From assembly GCF_003865075.1 (NCBI RefSeq), contig NZ_BHWB01000008.1, forward strand, positions 62,001 to 126,000: DNA of 64,000 nucleotides. Direction: 5' to 3'. The notes under the pieces were generated by a model, which did not search any database, was not told the DNA's origin, and saw only the letters and a list, made by a program, of their open reading frames with translations. This document shows positions 9,393 to 18,749 of the stretch, in pieces; positions within the stretch are counted from its first letter, which is position 1, and each line of letters opens with the position of its first letter. Source of the stretch: Bacteroides faecalis (GTDB lineage: Bacteria > Bacteroidota > Bacteroidia > Bacteroidales > Bacteroidaceae). A program made the translations under genes and the position numbers.

Positions 9393-9840
9393 TAGCACTT
9401 CCTGCCGTTGTTATAGTTGGTCTTGGCTTAATTTGGAGTGGAAGAAATGAAATTAAAAGAGCCTCGTAATTAATACGGTTTTCTGTGATATTCCTAAAGA
9501 TTCTGCATGAGCTGATTTGAGGAAGAACCGAATATGAGACCCTTTGTCCATGTGAATAGGGTAAATATTTATTCGAAAAGCCTTTAAAGTCGACATGTTA
9601 CAATAATGCAATTGCTAAAATATATGATTAAGAGCTTTTTTATAACTATACTTGTTCGTTTTTATAAGTACTTGATAATCAGTATGTATTGTTTTGAAAT
9701 AGGGGGACGATATTTACGTAAATAGGCTTAGATCATTGAAAAATATAAAATAACACTAATCCTAAAGTTTTGTGGGTGCCTTTTATACATTCAATGGAGA
9801 AAAGTTTATACTCACTTTGGGACGCTTACTTGATTAAGAA
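9393..9840 (+). other. Gene-free gap with possible glycosyltransferase relic
   Basis: There is no intact gene in these 448 bases. A 39-residue hydrophobic open frame at 9606-9725 has no recognisable family. The last ~70 bases (about 9775-9836) resemble, with gaps, the stretch at 11120-11190 that looks like a decayed family 4 glycosyltransferase N-terminus (both contain a cattca...aaagtttat/aaggtttat...tgggacgc pattern). I read this gap as decayed coding sequence, with low confidence about its origin. Confidence 0.35.
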
Positions 9841-11013
9841 ATGAAAATATTATATCTTACTTCACCTAACTTTTTTGATTTAGAGATTTCTTACATAAGA
9901 GAATTATCCAAGTTGGCTGACGTACGAGTATTGTTGTATGTAGCACCTATGAATCTGAAGTCTTCAGCATTCAGTTTGGATAGTCAACTCAAAAAAGAAG
10001 AAATTGTTATAGCTACAGAATATCCTGGCATGGAAAAATACGACGGAATGATAGATCGTAAGCAGTGGTTTATTGTGAATGATTACACCAACTTCTCTTT
10101 GCTCTCTTGTTATCGTCTTAATAAGAAAATGATTAGATTCATGAATGCTTATAACCCTGATATTGTGCATTTAGTGGGTACTGGCAAACAAAAAAGTATG
10201 CTTGCTGCTATGATGGATGGCAAACGAAAAATGTTACTATCTGTTCATGATGTAATTGAACATAGGAATAACGAATCATTTAAAATACAACTGTTATATA
10301 AAGTTCGTAATTTTGTGATAAAGAAGATGCACAATATTTTGCTTTATTCATATATTTCGGATGATATTCTAAAGAAACAATTAAACAATATTCCTCATAC
10401 TATATATCATTCTACATTGGGGGCATATGATTTCTTAAATTCGTATCCCTTAATAAGTAATCAATATGGTAAATATGTATTATTCTTTGGTCGTATAGAC
10501 TATTATAAAGGTGTAGATATTTTAGTGGAAAGTTACCTTAAATCAAACTTGCCAAAGCAAGGAATAAGACTTGTGCTGGCAGGAAAAGATAATGTGGGGA
10601 TCGTGAAGAATATGGATAATGAAAATGTCATAATCCTTAATAGATATATAGAAAATGATGAATTAGCTAATCTTATAAGAAATAGTATGTTTGCTGTTTT
10701 ACCTTATCGAACTGCAACTCAGAGTGGTGTTACAAAATCTGCTTTTGCATTAGGAAAACCAATGTTGTGTACCGATGCGGGTAATTTACCTATTGAAGTG
10801 ATAGATGGAAAATATGGAAAGATAGTAAGGGCAGATGATTCTTCTCATTTAACAGCAGGACTTAATTGGATGGTTTCTAATACAGATATATTAGGTGTTT
10901 ATGCTGAAAATATAAAGACAGATTGGAACGAGAATGGTCAGTATTCATGGAAATGTATAGCTAAAGATATGGTAGCTAATGTATATGAAAAAATTATAGA
11001 AAACAACTTATAA
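9841..11013 (+). CDS. Glycosyltransferase family 4
   Basis: A 390-residue GT-B enzyme starting MKILYLTSPNFFDLEISYIRE. The N-terminal domain shows NPDIVHLVGTGK and LLSVHDVIEH. The C-terminal domain has YVLFFGRIDYYKGVDILVES, LVLAGKDN and a donor loop TQSGVTKSAFALGKPMLCTDA, where the usual first Glu is replaced by a serine/glycine stretch as in some family 4 subgroups. It is probably cytoplasmic and membrane-associated, adding one sugar to the lipid-linked unit. Decayed sequence lies on both sides, so this region has been rearranged. Donor specificity is unknown. Confidence 0.85.
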   Translation: MKILYLTSPNFFDLEISYIRELSKLADVRVLLYVAPMNLKSSAFSLDSQLKKEEIVIATEYPGMEKYDGMIDRKQWFIVNDYTNFSLLSCYRLNKKMIRFMNAYNPDIVHLVGTGKQKSMLAAMMDGKRKMLLSVHDVIEHRNNESFKIQLLYKVRNFVIKKMHNILLYSYISDDILKKQLNNIPHTIYHSTLGAYDFLNSYPLISNQYGKYVLFFGRIDYYKGVDILVESYLKSNLPKQGIRLVLAGKDNVGIVKNMDNENVIILNRYIENDELANLIRNSMFAVLPYRTATQSGVTKSAFALGKPMLCTDAGNLPIEVIDGKYGKIVRADDSSHLTAGLNWMVSNTDILGVYAENIKTDWNENGQYSWKCIAKDMVANVYEKIIENNL

Positions 11014-11017
11014 GGGG

Positions 11018-11275
11018 CCAATTAGAGTTTTACAACTTCTATATATGAATTGTGGTGGGCAGAGGGTATACTTATGAATCTTTATTGAAAGATTGATAGA
11101 ACAAGGTTCCTGTTTGATTTTTTCGTACATTCACAATAAAAAGGTTTATTCGAAGATGAGATTACTATGTTGGGACGCATTTTTAGGGTATAGGTCTTTA
11201 AGGGATATACATCCTAAGATTTTGAAAGGAACACATATGATTCACGGAGAGAAAGTTTATCAATAATCCTACCTT
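11018..11275 (+). pseudogene. Decayed glycosyltransferase (family 4) N-terminus
   Basis: Translated with shifts and stops ignored, this stretch gives IRVLQLLYMNCGGQRVYL, then IDRTRFLFDFFVHSQ, then KGLFEDEITMLGRIF. That closely follows the N-terminal pattern of common capsule family 4 glycosyltransferases (RVLQV...MNRGGAE, then IDR...FDFVVH...YDDEI..LGGRIY). Several stops and frame changes show it is inactive, and the rest of the gene is missing. It lies between two intact glycosyltransferase genes and suggests past gene replacement in the locus. This call comes from memory of the family pattern, not an alignment. Confidence 0.6.
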
Positions 11276-11452
11276 GTTTAATGATCTTATAGATTTGCAC
11301 GAAGTGTGCTACACAATATGTTGAAGTGATAATTGAGGAGATTAAAAATAATTAAATCATATAACAATATTTTATGCACCATTTGTGGAGGTGTTCGGAC
11401 TTAGCAGGATTTTTTTATACAAAGAAAAATAGGAGGCATCAAATAGCTACAT
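11276..11452 (+). other. Gap after glycosyltransferase relic
   Basis: Together with the preceding relic this makes a 439-base stretch without an intact gene. A short frame ending VEVIIEEIKNN near 11325-11355 could be the C-terminal tail of the decayed glycosyltransferase. I see no RNA gene or clear promoter here. Confidence 0.4.
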
Positions 11453-12544
11453 ATGAAGATACTACAATTTGAAAATCGGCTTCAGCGAGGAGGAGGAGCT
11501 GAAAAATTTCTATTAGATTTAATTATTGCTGAGCATCAAAATAATGAGGTGGAAGTTTCATTATTAAATCTTGTGGCTCCTTCAACTGATGAGTTTAGTA
11601 ATCATATTAAGAGCGTAGGCATTAAAGTAGATAAATTATCTACTTCTCTCTATTCGCCACTTAATTTTATAAAACTTTGGAAATATATAAGGGATAACGA
11701 TTTTGACATTGTACATGTACACCTATTCCCTTCTCTTTATTTTGCTGTGGCTTGTAAATTCTGTCAAAAGAAAAAGCCGGTATTAGTATACACAGAACAT
11801 AGCACTAATAATCGTCGTAGAGGCAAGAAAATTTTCCAGATTTTTGATAGATTCTTTTATAAAAGCTACGATTGCATTTTCGCTATCTCTGAAAAAGTAA
11901 AAGAGTCCCTTGAAAACCATGTTATAGGATTACCAATTACTGTGATTAATAATGGAATAGATATTTCTGCAATTAAACAGACACCTTCGGTCAATATTCG
12001 AGAAGAATTAGGATTATCTGATAGTACAGTTCTTTTAACTATGGTCTCACGTTTTGCATGGATGAAGGATTATAAGACAGTATTTCAGAGTATGAAAAAT
12101 CTGCCAGATAATATACATTTTTTATGTGTAGGTGATGGTGAGGGACTTGAGGAACATCGACGGATTGTTGGTAATGAGGGTTTAAATAATAGAATTCATT
12201 TTTTAGGTTTGAGATCTGATGTGATTGGGGTAATGAAAGCCTCTGATATTATTATTCTTTCATCAAAATATGAAGGATTTAGTATCAGTATGCTCGAAGC
12301 AATGGCATGTGGAAAACCCTTTGTTGCAAGTGATGTTCCAGGTTTAAATGATAATGCCGCAGGAGTAGCTGACTTTTTTGAGTATCAGAATGCAGATTTA
12401 CTCGCTTCGGTAGTAAAATCTCTCATTAGTGATAGAACACACTATGATAATGTTGCTCAACGATGCTATCAGTTTGCAGAGAGATATGACATCAATTATA
12501 TAGCACAGAAATATATTGACGAGTATAAGAAACTAAGAAAATAA
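11453..12544 (+). CDS. Glycosyltransferase family 4
   Basis: A 363-residue GT-B enzyme. The N-terminus reads MKILQFENRLQRGGGAEKFL, with the glycine-rich acceptor loop of the family. HVHLFPSLYFAV and YTEHSTNNRRRG follow. The C-terminal domain has LTMVSRFAWMKDYKTVF, FLCVGDGEGLEEH, and the E-x7-E donor motif in SSKYEGFSISMLEAMACGKP. It is intact and of usual length. It is the first gene of a run (11453-14834) leading into the amino-uronic acid pair. Specificity is not predictable from sequence. Confidence 0.9.
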   Translation: MKILQFENRLQRGGGAEKFLLDLIIAEHQNNEVEVSLLNLVAPSTDEFSNHIKSVGIKVDKLSTSLYSPLNFIKLWKYIRDNDFDIVHVHLFPSLYFAVACKFCQKKKPVLVYTEHSTNNRRRGKKIFQIFDRFFYKSYDCIFAISEKVKESLENHVIGLPITVINNGIDISAIKQTPSVNIREELGLSDSTVLLTMVSRFAWMKDYKTVFQSMKNLPDNIHFLCVGDGEGLEEHRRIVGNEGLNNRIHFLGLRSDVIGVMKASDIIILSSKYEGFSISMLEAMACGKPFVASDVPGLNDNAAGVADFFEYQNADLLASVVKSLISDRTHYDNVAQRCYQFAERYDINYIAQKYIDEYKKLRK

Positions 12545-12553
12545 TATATTAAT

Positions 12554-13528
12554 ATGACTTACAAAGAGTTACAATTTCCTGCGAGAAGTCTATTTCTTGT
12601 AACAGGAGGTGCCGGGTTTATTGGATCAAATTTGTGTGAGGCCATTCTTAATCTTGGTTATAAGGTACGCTGTTTAGACGATTTGAGCACCGGAAAGCAA
12701 GAGAATGTGGATTTGTTTCTAAATAATCCTAATTATGAATTTATTAAGGGAGATATCAAAGATTTTGACACCTGCATGAGAGCGTGTGCGGGTGTAGACT
12801 ATGTACTTAATCAGGCGGCATGGGGAAGTGTGCCTCGTTCTATAGAAATGCCTTTATTCTATAGCTTGAACAATATTCAAGGTACATTGAACATGTTGGA
12901 GGCAGCTCGCCAAAATGGAGTGAAGAAATTTGTGTATGCATCAAGTTCATCAGTTTATGGTGACGAGGCTAATTTGCCTAAAAAAGAAGGCGTGGAAGGC
13001 AACCTTCTTTCTCCGTATGCATTGACAAAACGCTGTGATGAAGAGTGGGCAAAACAGTATACACGACATTATGGACTTGATACTTATGGTATGCGCTATT
13101 TCAATGTATTTGGCCGCAGACAAGATCCTCATGGTGCCTATGCCGCAGTACTACCTAAGTTTATCAAGCAGTTACTGAACGATGAACAGCCCACTATTAA
13201 TGGTGACGGAAAACAGAGTCGTGACTTTACTTACATTGAAAATGTGATTGAAGCAAACTTAAAAGCATGTATGGCCTCACATGAAGTAGCAGGACAAGCT
13301 TTCAATATTGCATATGGCGGTCGAGAATATCTCATTGATATTTATTACACATTAACAAAAGCTTTAGGAAAGAATATAGATCCTAATTTCGGTCCTGATC
13401 GTAAAGGTGATATCAAGCACTCTAATGCCGATATTAGTAAGGCTAAGGAAATGCTTGGCTATGATCCTCAATATGATTTTACAAAAGGTTTAAATGAGGC
13501 AATTGCCTGGTATAGAGAGAATTTGTAA
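12554..13528 (+). CDS. UDP-N-acetylglucosamine C4-epimerase, WbpP/TviC-like
   Basis: A 324-residue extended SDR. The NAD motif GGAGFIGSN lies at 18-26, the DDLSTG loop at 42-47, AAWGSVPRSIEMP (88-100) carries the VPRSI signature of WbpP/TviC-type epimerases, and Tyr155/Lys159 (YALTK) complete the active site. YFNVFGRRQDPHGAYAAV is also typical. These enzymes interconvert UDP-GlcNAc and UDP-GalNAc, or the matching uronic acids. The next gene, 34 bases downstream, is a UDP-HexNAc 6-dehydrogenase, so the pair probably makes UDP-GalNAcA (or UDP-GlcNAcA) for the repeat unit. Confidence 0.88.
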   Translation: MTYKELQFPARSLFLVTGGAGFIGSNLCEAILNLGYKVRCLDDLSTGKQENVDLFLNNPNYEFIKGDIKDFDTCMRACAGVDYVLNQAAWGSVPRSIEMPLFYSLNNIQGTLNMLEAARQNGVKKFVYASSSSVYGDEANLPKKEGVEGNLLSPYALTKRCDEEWAKQYTRHYGLDTYGMRYFNVFGRRQDPHGAYAAVLPKFIKQLLNDEQPTINGDGKQSRDFTYIENVIEANLKACMASHEVAGQAFNIAYGGREYLIDIYYTLTKALGKNIDPNFGPDRKGDIKHSNADISKAKEMLGYDPQYDFTKGLNEAIAWYRENL

Positions 13529-13562
13529 ACACTTTTTGTATAATTAATCTCATAAATATATT

Positions 13563-14834
13563 ATGGAAAAGAAAATTAAAATAGCCGTTATTGGTCTTGG
13601 CTATGTAGGGTTGCCACTTGCACGTCTTTTTTCTACAAAGTATAAAACAATTGGTTTTGATATGAATCAGCATCGTGTTGATGCCCTTATGGATGGTCAC
13701 GATGCGACTCTTGAGGTCAGTGATGAACTTCTTCAAGATGCAATCAATAATCATGGATTTGTGTGTACGGCAGATATTGAGCAAATTAGAGATTGTAATT
13801 TTTATGTAGTTGCCGTACCGACTCCAGTAGACGAGAATAACAATCCTGATTTAACCCCGCTTTACGGGGCAAGTACTACAATTGGTAAAGTAATCAGCAA
13901 GGGCGACATTGTTGTTTATGAATCAACAGTATATCCAGGTGTTACAGAAGATGAGTGTCTTCCGGTTGTAGAAAAAGTATCTGGTCTGAAATTCAATGAG
14001 GATTTCTTTGCAGGCTATTCACCAGAACGTATAAACCCAGGTGATAAACTTCACACAGTAGAGAAAATAAAGAAGGTGACTTCAGGTTCTACTCCTGAAA
14101 TAGGTAAGGTTGTAAACGATGTTTATGCATCGGTAATCACCGCAGGAACTCATCTTGCACCAACGATTAAGGTAGCGGAAGCTGCTAAAGTAATTGAAAA
14201 CTCCCAGCGTGATATTAACATTGCTTTTGTAAATGAGTTGGCTAAGATTTTCAATTTGATGGGTATCGATACTCAGGCAGTTTTGGAGGCAGCAGGTACA
14301 AAATGGAATTTCCTTCCATTCCGCCCCGGTTTGGTAGGTGGTCACTGCATTGGTGTAGACCCTTACTATTTGGCTCAATGTGCTCAGCGTCATGGATACA
14401 ATCCTGAAATTATCCTAGCTGGTCGTCGTATGAATGACGGTATGGGGGAGTATGTAGCTAACCAAGTGATTAAATTAATGCTGAAAAAGGGGATTCAAGT
14501 ACTGGGTTCAAGTATCTTGATTCTTGGTTTCACTTTTAAAGAAAATTGTCCAGATTGTAGAAATACGAAGATTGTAGATATCGTTAAATCACTCAAGGAG
14601 TATAACTTGAATTTAACTATTTACGATCCATGGGCTAATCCTGCAGTGGCAATGCATGAATATGGTATTGAAATCACAAATAAACTGCCTGCTGACAAAT
14701 TTGATGCTGTAGTACTGGGTGTTGCTCACAATGAGTTCACAGGAATGGATGTAAAATTATTCGGCAAAGAAAAGTCAATCGTTTACGACGTGAAATGGGT
14801 ATTACCTAATACAGAAGCTAACGGAAGATTGTAA
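13563..14834 (+). CDS. UDP-N-acetyl-hexosamine 6-dehydrogenase (WbpO/TviB-like)
   Basis: A 423-residue member of the UDP-glucose/GDP-mannose dehydrogenase family at full length. The NAD-binding motif is GLGYVGLP (11-18), [12 protein letters not shown] holds the substrate loop, [10 protein letters not shown] is the family signature, and the catalytic cysteine is Cys262 in [12 protein letters not shown]. The C-terminal UDP-binding domain includes [16 protein letters not shown]. The sequence resembles VipA/TviB/WbpO enzymes, which oxidise UDP-GalNAc or UDP-GlcNAc to the 6-carboxylate. It pairs with the WbpP-like epimerase just upstream. Confidence 0.9.
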   Translation: MEKKIKIAVIGLGYVGLPLARLFSTKYKTIGFDMNQHRVDALMDGHDATLEVSDELLQDAINNHGFVCTADIEQIRDCNFYVVAVPTPVDENNNPDLTPLYGASTTIGKVISKGDIVVYESTVYPGVTEDECLPVVEKVSGLKFNEDFFAGYSPERINPGDKLHTVEKIKKVTSGSTPEIGKVVNDVYASVITAGTHLAPTIKVAEAAKVIENSQRDINIAFVNELAKIFNLMGIDTQAVLEAAGTKWNFLPFRPGLVGGHCIGVDPYYLAQCAQRHGYNPEIILAGRRMNDGMGEYVANQVIKLMLKKGIQVLGSSILILGFTFKENCPDCRNTKIVDIVKSLKEYNLNLTIYDPWANPAVAMHEYGIEITNKLPADKFDAVVLGVAHNEFTGMDVKLFGKEKSIVYDVKWVLPNTEANGRL

Positions 14835-14905
14835 TTAAATCAAAAACAATTCCTACCTATGTATAGCATAGATTTGGAACTGTCTCATACTATTTTAAAT
14901 ATATT

Positions 14906-16012
14906 ATGCAGATTTTACTGTTAGCAAATAATGTTTCAGGACTCCTTTCGTTTCGAAAAGAAGTAGTAGAAGCTATCATAAAGGCAGGCCATAAAGTGAC
15001 TATTTCAGTTCCGTATGATCAAAGAATGGACGAATTAAAGTCACTTGGGGCAGATTGTATAGCAACAGAAATCGATCGCAGAAGTACGAATCCAATTAAA
15101 GACATAAGTTTGTTATTTACCTATAGAACTTTAATTAAAATTATTAAGCCACAGGTAGTGCTGACTTACACCATCAAACCTAATGTCTATGGAGGTATGG
15201 CTTGTCGTCTAAGTGGTGTTCCGCAAATAGCCAATATTACGGGGCTTGGTACTGCTGTAGTAAATCAAGGACTTTTGCAGAAGATAATTATCTTGTTGTA
15301 TAAATTAGGATTAAAAAAAGCACATAAAGTTTTCTTCCAAAATAGTGATAATAAAGCTTTTTGTTTGGCAAAAGGAATGGTGTCCAATCGTATTGAAGTT
15401 ATTCCAGGTTCGGGAGTCAATTTAAGCCGTTTCCAAGCGATGGATTATCCACAAGATGATGTGGTGAAGTTCCTCTATATCGGACGTTTGATGAATGACA
15501 AAGGTACCAAAGAACTTTTTAATGTAGCACGTACCATTCGACAAGAAAGAAAAGATGTGGAGTTTCATATCGTAGGCGCTTTTGAAGAAAATTTTGAAGA
15601 AGAACTCAATGAACTGGTTTCGCAAAATATAGTGATTTTTCATGGAAAACAATTGGATGTCCGTCCCTATATTGCACAAAGCCACTGTTTAATTCATCCT
15701 TCTTATCATGAAGGTATGTCGAATGTTATTTTAGAGAGTTGTGCATCTGCTCGTCCTATTATTACCACGTATGCAAATGGCTGTAAGGATGCAGTAGACG
15801 ATGGAGTGAATGGCTTGTTGGCAAAAATTAAAGATACCGATGATTTATTGTTGAAAGTCCGGCAATTTCTATCCTTATCATGGGAAGATAAGAAAAATAT
15901 GGGGCTTGCTTCTCGAAAAAAAGTAGAGAAGGAATTTGATCGAAATATTGTAATAAAGGTCTATTTGGACGCTATTGATACAGTGCAATATGTAAGTAGA
16001 AGTGAACGATAG
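14906..16012 (+). CDS. Glycosyltransferase family 4, PglA-like
   Basis: A 368-residue GT-B enzyme beginning MQILLLANNVSGLLSFRKE. YTIKPNVYGGMACRLSGVP and NITGLGTA in the N-terminal domain, and LYIGRLMNDKGTKEL plus the E-x7-E-like SYHEGMSNVILESCASARP in the C-terminal domain, are typical of PglA/CapM-type enzymes. These often add the second sugar to the undecaprenyl-linked first sugar. Its position just before the initiating transferase gene fits that role. A 139-base gap without an evident gene separates it from that gene. Confidence 0.88.
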   Translation: MQILLLANNVSGLLSFRKEVVEAIIKAGHKVTISVPYDQRMDELKSLGADCIATEIDRRSTNPIKDISLLFTYRTLIKIIKPQVVLTYTIKPNVYGGMACRLSGVPQIANITGLGTAVVNQGLLQKIIILLYKLGLKKAHKVFFQNSDNKAFCLAKGMVSNRIEVIPGSGVNLSRFQAMDYPQDDVVKFLYIGRLMNDKGTKELFNVARTIRQERKDVEFHIVGAFEENFEEELNELVSQNIVIFHGKQLDVRPYIAQSHCLIHPSYHEGMSNVILESCASARPIITTYANGCKDAVDDGVNGLLAKIKDTDDLLLKVRQFLSLSWEDKKNMGLASRKKVEKEFDRNIVIKVYLDAIDTVQYVSRSER

Positions 16013-16151
16013 CAGAAAGTGGGCTATTTTTCATTTGCTATCTTTAGTTCGATATCAATATCTCATTATTCTTCTTATGGCTTTTTATAGAATACGGATA
16101 GGAAAAGGTTGGTTAGAAAAATCTTCTTCAACTTTATAAATAAATACAATA

Positions 16152-16760
16152 ATGTATAAAAACTATTTTAAAAGAATTGTTGATTTCATAATCGTATTTA
16201 CTACATTATCAATAATCTGGCCAATTTTATTGTTTATCACCATTTGGCTTCATTTTGCCAACAAGGGTGCAGGTGCTTTCTTTACGCAAGAGCGTCCAGG
16301 TAAAAACGGTAAGATTTTTAAGGTAATAAAGTTTAAGACTATGACTGACGAGCGTGATGCCGAGGGCAATCTTCTTCCCGATGCCGACCGCCTGACCCCA
16401 GTAGGTAAGTTTGTGCGCTCAACATCAATTGATGAGTTGCCACAGTTGATAAATGTACTAAAGGGTGACATGGCGTTGATAGGACCACGTCCGTTGTTAG
16501 TGAAGTATTTACCTCTCTATAGTAAAGAACAGGCTCGCAGACATGAAGTAAGACCAGGTATAACTGGTTGGGCTCAGGTGAACGGTCGCAATAATATATC
16601 GTGGGCAAAGAAATTTGAGTTGGACGTGTGGTATGTAGACCACTGTTCACTAATGACTGATATCAAGGTTATTTTATTATCAATAAAGAAAGTTTTGTTT
16701 AGAGAAGATATCTCAAAGGAGGGGCAAGCGACTACGATTCCTTTTAACGGTAAAAACTAA
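16152..16760 (+). CDS. Initiating phosphoglycosyl transferase, PglC-like
   Basis: A 202-residue bacterial sugar transferase of the short monotopic type. A hydrophobic N-terminal segment (about 9-33) contains the Pro24 expected of a re-entrant membrane helix. KVIKFKTMTDERD, the catalytic Asp94-Glu95 pair in TSIDELPQL, GDMALIGPRPL and RPGITGWAQVNGRN follow. Such enzymes move a sugar-1-phosphate from a UDP-sugar to undecaprenyl phosphate and so start each repeat unit. The small size matches PglC rather than WbaP. With the PglD/NeuD-like gene directly downstream and a PglE-like gene further on, the first sugar is probably a 4-amino-4,6-dideoxy HexNAc derivative. Confidence 0.9.
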   Translation: MYKNYFKRIVDFIIVFTTLSIIWPILLFITIWLHFANKGAGAFFTQERPGKNGKIFKVIKFKTMTDERDAEGNLLPDADRLTPVGKFVRSTSIDELPQLINVLKGDMALIGPRPLLVKYLPLYSKEQARRHEVRPGITGWAQVNGRNNISWAKKFELDVWYVDHCSLMTDIKVILLSIKKVLFREDISKEGQATTIPFNGKN

Positions 16761-16771
16761 AAGAAATAAAG

Positions 16772-17407
16772 ATGAAAGATATTGCTATATATTGTGCTGG
16801 TGGGTTTGGTAAAGAGGTATACTGTACCATGAGACGAATAAATAATCCAGAATGGAATTTTATAGGATTCTTTGATGATGGTGTGGAAAAGGGTAAACAG
16901 ATGCAATATGGCGTGTGCTTAGGAGGAATCAATGAACTGAATGCATGGGCTACTTCTATTGATGTATGTATTGCTAATGGAAATCCTAGAATGTTGAGAC
17001 GTATCAGCGAGAATATTATTAATCCAAAGGTGGATTTTCCCAATATAATTGACCCGAGTTGTTTCTTTGCTGATAGGAAAACTAATGTTATAGGCAAGGG
17101 AAATATCTTGTGTAGAGGGGTTGGTATAAGTGTAAATGTGTCGTTGGGCAAATTTAATGTGGTGAATGCTGATGGTAATTTTGGTCATGATACAACTGTA
17201 GGTGATTTCAATGCATTTATGCCAGGTGTAAGAATTTCTGGTGAAGTGAAAATAGGGAATGAAAACTTCTGGGGATTTAACAGCGGAATTATTCAACAGA
17301 AAACTGTGGGTAACAATGTTACAGTGGGAGCCGGTGCGGTTCTTTTAAGAAAACCCAAAGATGGATGTACATATGTGGGTGTGCCTGCTAGTATGGTAAA
17401 GTATTAA
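16772..17407 (+). CDS. PglD/NeuD-family sugar O/N-acyltransferase
   Basis: A 211-residue protein with an N-terminal Rossmann-like sugar-nucleotide domain (IAIYCAGGFGKEVY) and a C-terminal left-handed beta-helix of hexapeptide repeats (about 115-205; VSLGKFNVVNADGNFGHD, GNNVTVGAGAVLLRKP). His174-type catalysis of PglD is plausible in the GHDTTVGDFN turn. PglD acetylates the 4-amine of UDP-4-amino-sugars with acetyl-CoA. Here ACP and ketoacyl-synthase genes follow within 26 bases, so the acyl donor could instead be a longer or hydroxylated acyl-ACP. That last point is inference. Confidence 0.85.
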   Translation: MKDIAIYCAGGFGKEVYCTMRRINNPEWNFIGFFDDGVEKGKQMQYGVCLGGINELNAWATSIDVCIANGNPRMLRRISENIINPKVDFPNIIDPSCFFADRKTNVIGKGNILCRGVGISVNVSLGKFNVVNADGNFGHDTTVGDFNAFMPGVRISGEVKIGNENFWGFNSGIIQQKTVGNNVTVGAGAVLLRKPKDGCTYVGVPASMVKY

Positions 17408-17432
17408 TGTAAATAATTAAATTAATAAAATT

Positions 17433-17657
17433 ATGGAATTCAAAGATTTTATTGAGAGGTTGGCAGAGGCCGTTGAAATTGAGAGTGTTGAGAATTTGAT
17501 GCCTGAGACAGAATTTCGTGAATTGGACGATTGGAGTTCTTTGTCTGTTATGTTACTTATTGCGTTTTTCGACGAAGAGTTTGAAAAAGAAATATCTTCG
17601 AGTGCTATTAAGGAGTGTATAACAATTCAAGATCTTTATAATTTAGCAATTGCATAG
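17433..17657 (+). CDS. Acyl carrier protein (specialised)
   Basis: A 74-residue acidic protein of the ACP fold: helix I about 3-15, then the phosphopantetheine region LDDWSSLSVM (31-40), with Ser36 before Leu37 as the likely attachment site (S-S-L in place of the usual D-S-L). Helices II and III follow. It differs from a housekeeping AcpP in motif and lies between an acyltransferase and a KAS III gene, so it probably carries an acyl chain built for the polysaccharide. The downstream KAS III gene begins just after its stop. Confidence 0.88.
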   Translation: MEFKDFIERLAEAVEIESVENLMPETEFRELDDWSSLSVMLLIAFFDEEFEKEISSSAIKECITIQDLYNLAIA

Positions 17658-17661
17658 AAAT

Positions 17662-18741
17662 ATGGCATTTTTAACTTTCCAACACGTTGGGGTAACAGCT
17701 ATGGCGGCAGCTGTTCCTCAATGTGTTATTAACAATTACGAATATACTGAATATTTCCCTGCTGATCAGGTCAAGGAAGTAGTTGATAAGGTTGGGGTTT
17801 TTGAACGACGTTTTGCGGACGAAAACACATGTTCTTCTGACTTATGCTATGCTGCTGTTGAAAAAATGATAGAAGACAATAATATTAATCGTGAAGAGAT
17901 AGATTTACTGATATTTATATCTCAAACTCCTGATTATAGGATGCCTGCAACTTCTGTTATATTGCAAGATAGACTGAAATTATCAAACTCATGTATCGCT
18001 TTTGATATAACTTTGGGCTGTTCTGGCTTTTGTTATGGTTTATCTGTAGCATATAGTATGATCCAGAATTCAGGTATTCGTAAAGCGTTGGTTTTGGATG
18101 GTGAAACTCGTTCAAAAGTTTATTCTCCAAAAGATAGGCGTAGCGCATTTATTTTTGGTGATGGCGGTGTGGCTGCTTTAGTAGAGCGCGATGAAAAGTT
18201 TGGCAAAAGTACCTTTTCTCTAAATTCAGATGGTTCAAGATTTGACCTTATCATGATCAAAGGAGGAGGATATAGAAATCCAAGTTCTGTAGAAACTTTA
18301 ACAGAAAAGGTTGTAGATGAATATGGCAACATACGTAGTGACGAACAAGGATATATGAATGGTGGTGATGTTTTTAATTTTGTCATTCGTGAAATACCTC
18401 GAGATGTTAAGAATACGTTGAAATATGCAGAAATTGAAACAAGTCAGTTGGATTATATAATATTCCATCAAGCAAATAACTTCATTAATTCCTACATTGC
18501 AAAGAAAATGAAGTTAGATGCGGATAAAATTCCTGCTACTATACATAAATATGGTAATACATCTTCTGTATCTGTACCACTAACAATTGTAAGTGAGTTG
18601 AAAGATAAATTAAATGGAGAAAACACCTTACTACTTAGTGCCTTTGGAGTAGGTATGACTTGGGCAACTGCAATAGTTCCATTTGTAGATTGCAAGATAA
18701 GTGATATCGTTGAAGTGAAAGATGGTAAAACAATAAAATAA
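17662..18741 (+). CDS. 3-oxoacyl-ACP synthase III (FabH-like)
   Basis: A thiolase-fold protein of about 359 residues. The full KAS III triad is present: Cys120 (LGCSGFCYGL), His269 (FHQANNF) and Asn299 (GNTSSVSVP). Starting at 17662 (MAFLTFQHVGVT) gives a gene just beyond the ACP stop; the ATG at 17650 would overlap the ACP gene by eight bases and looks less likely. FabH condenses acetyl-CoA or another acyl-CoA with malonyl-ACP to a 3-ketoacyl-ACP. Here it would use the adjacent ACP, with the ketoreductase encoded nine bases downstream acting next. Confidence 0.9.
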   Translation: MAFLTFQHVGVTAMAAAVPQCVINNYEYTEYFPADQVKEVVDKVGVFERRFADENTCSSDLCYAAVEKMIEDNNINREEIDLLIFISQTPDYRMPATSVILQDRLKLSNSCIAFDITLGCSGFCYGLSVAYSMIQNSGIRKALVLDGETRSKVYSPKDRRSAFIFGDGGVAALVERDEKFGKSTFSLNSDGSRFDLIMIKGGGYRNPSSVETLTEKVVDEYGNIRSDEQGYMNGGDVFNFVIREIPRDVKNTLKYAEIETSQLDYIIFHQANNFINSYIAKKMKLDADKIPATIHKYGNTSSVSVPLTIVSELKDKLNGENTLLLSAFGVGMTWATAIVPFVDCKISDIVEVKDGKTIK

Positions 18742-18749
18742 GGAGAAGA

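Noticed and set aside
16013..16151. Possible membrane-protein relic before pglC-like gene
   Set aside because: A hydrophobic frame is visible but the stretch is too short for a firm claim.
17650..17661. Upstream start for the KAS III gene
   Set aside because: The ATG at 17662 gives the usual MAFLTF start and avoids overlap with the ACP gene.
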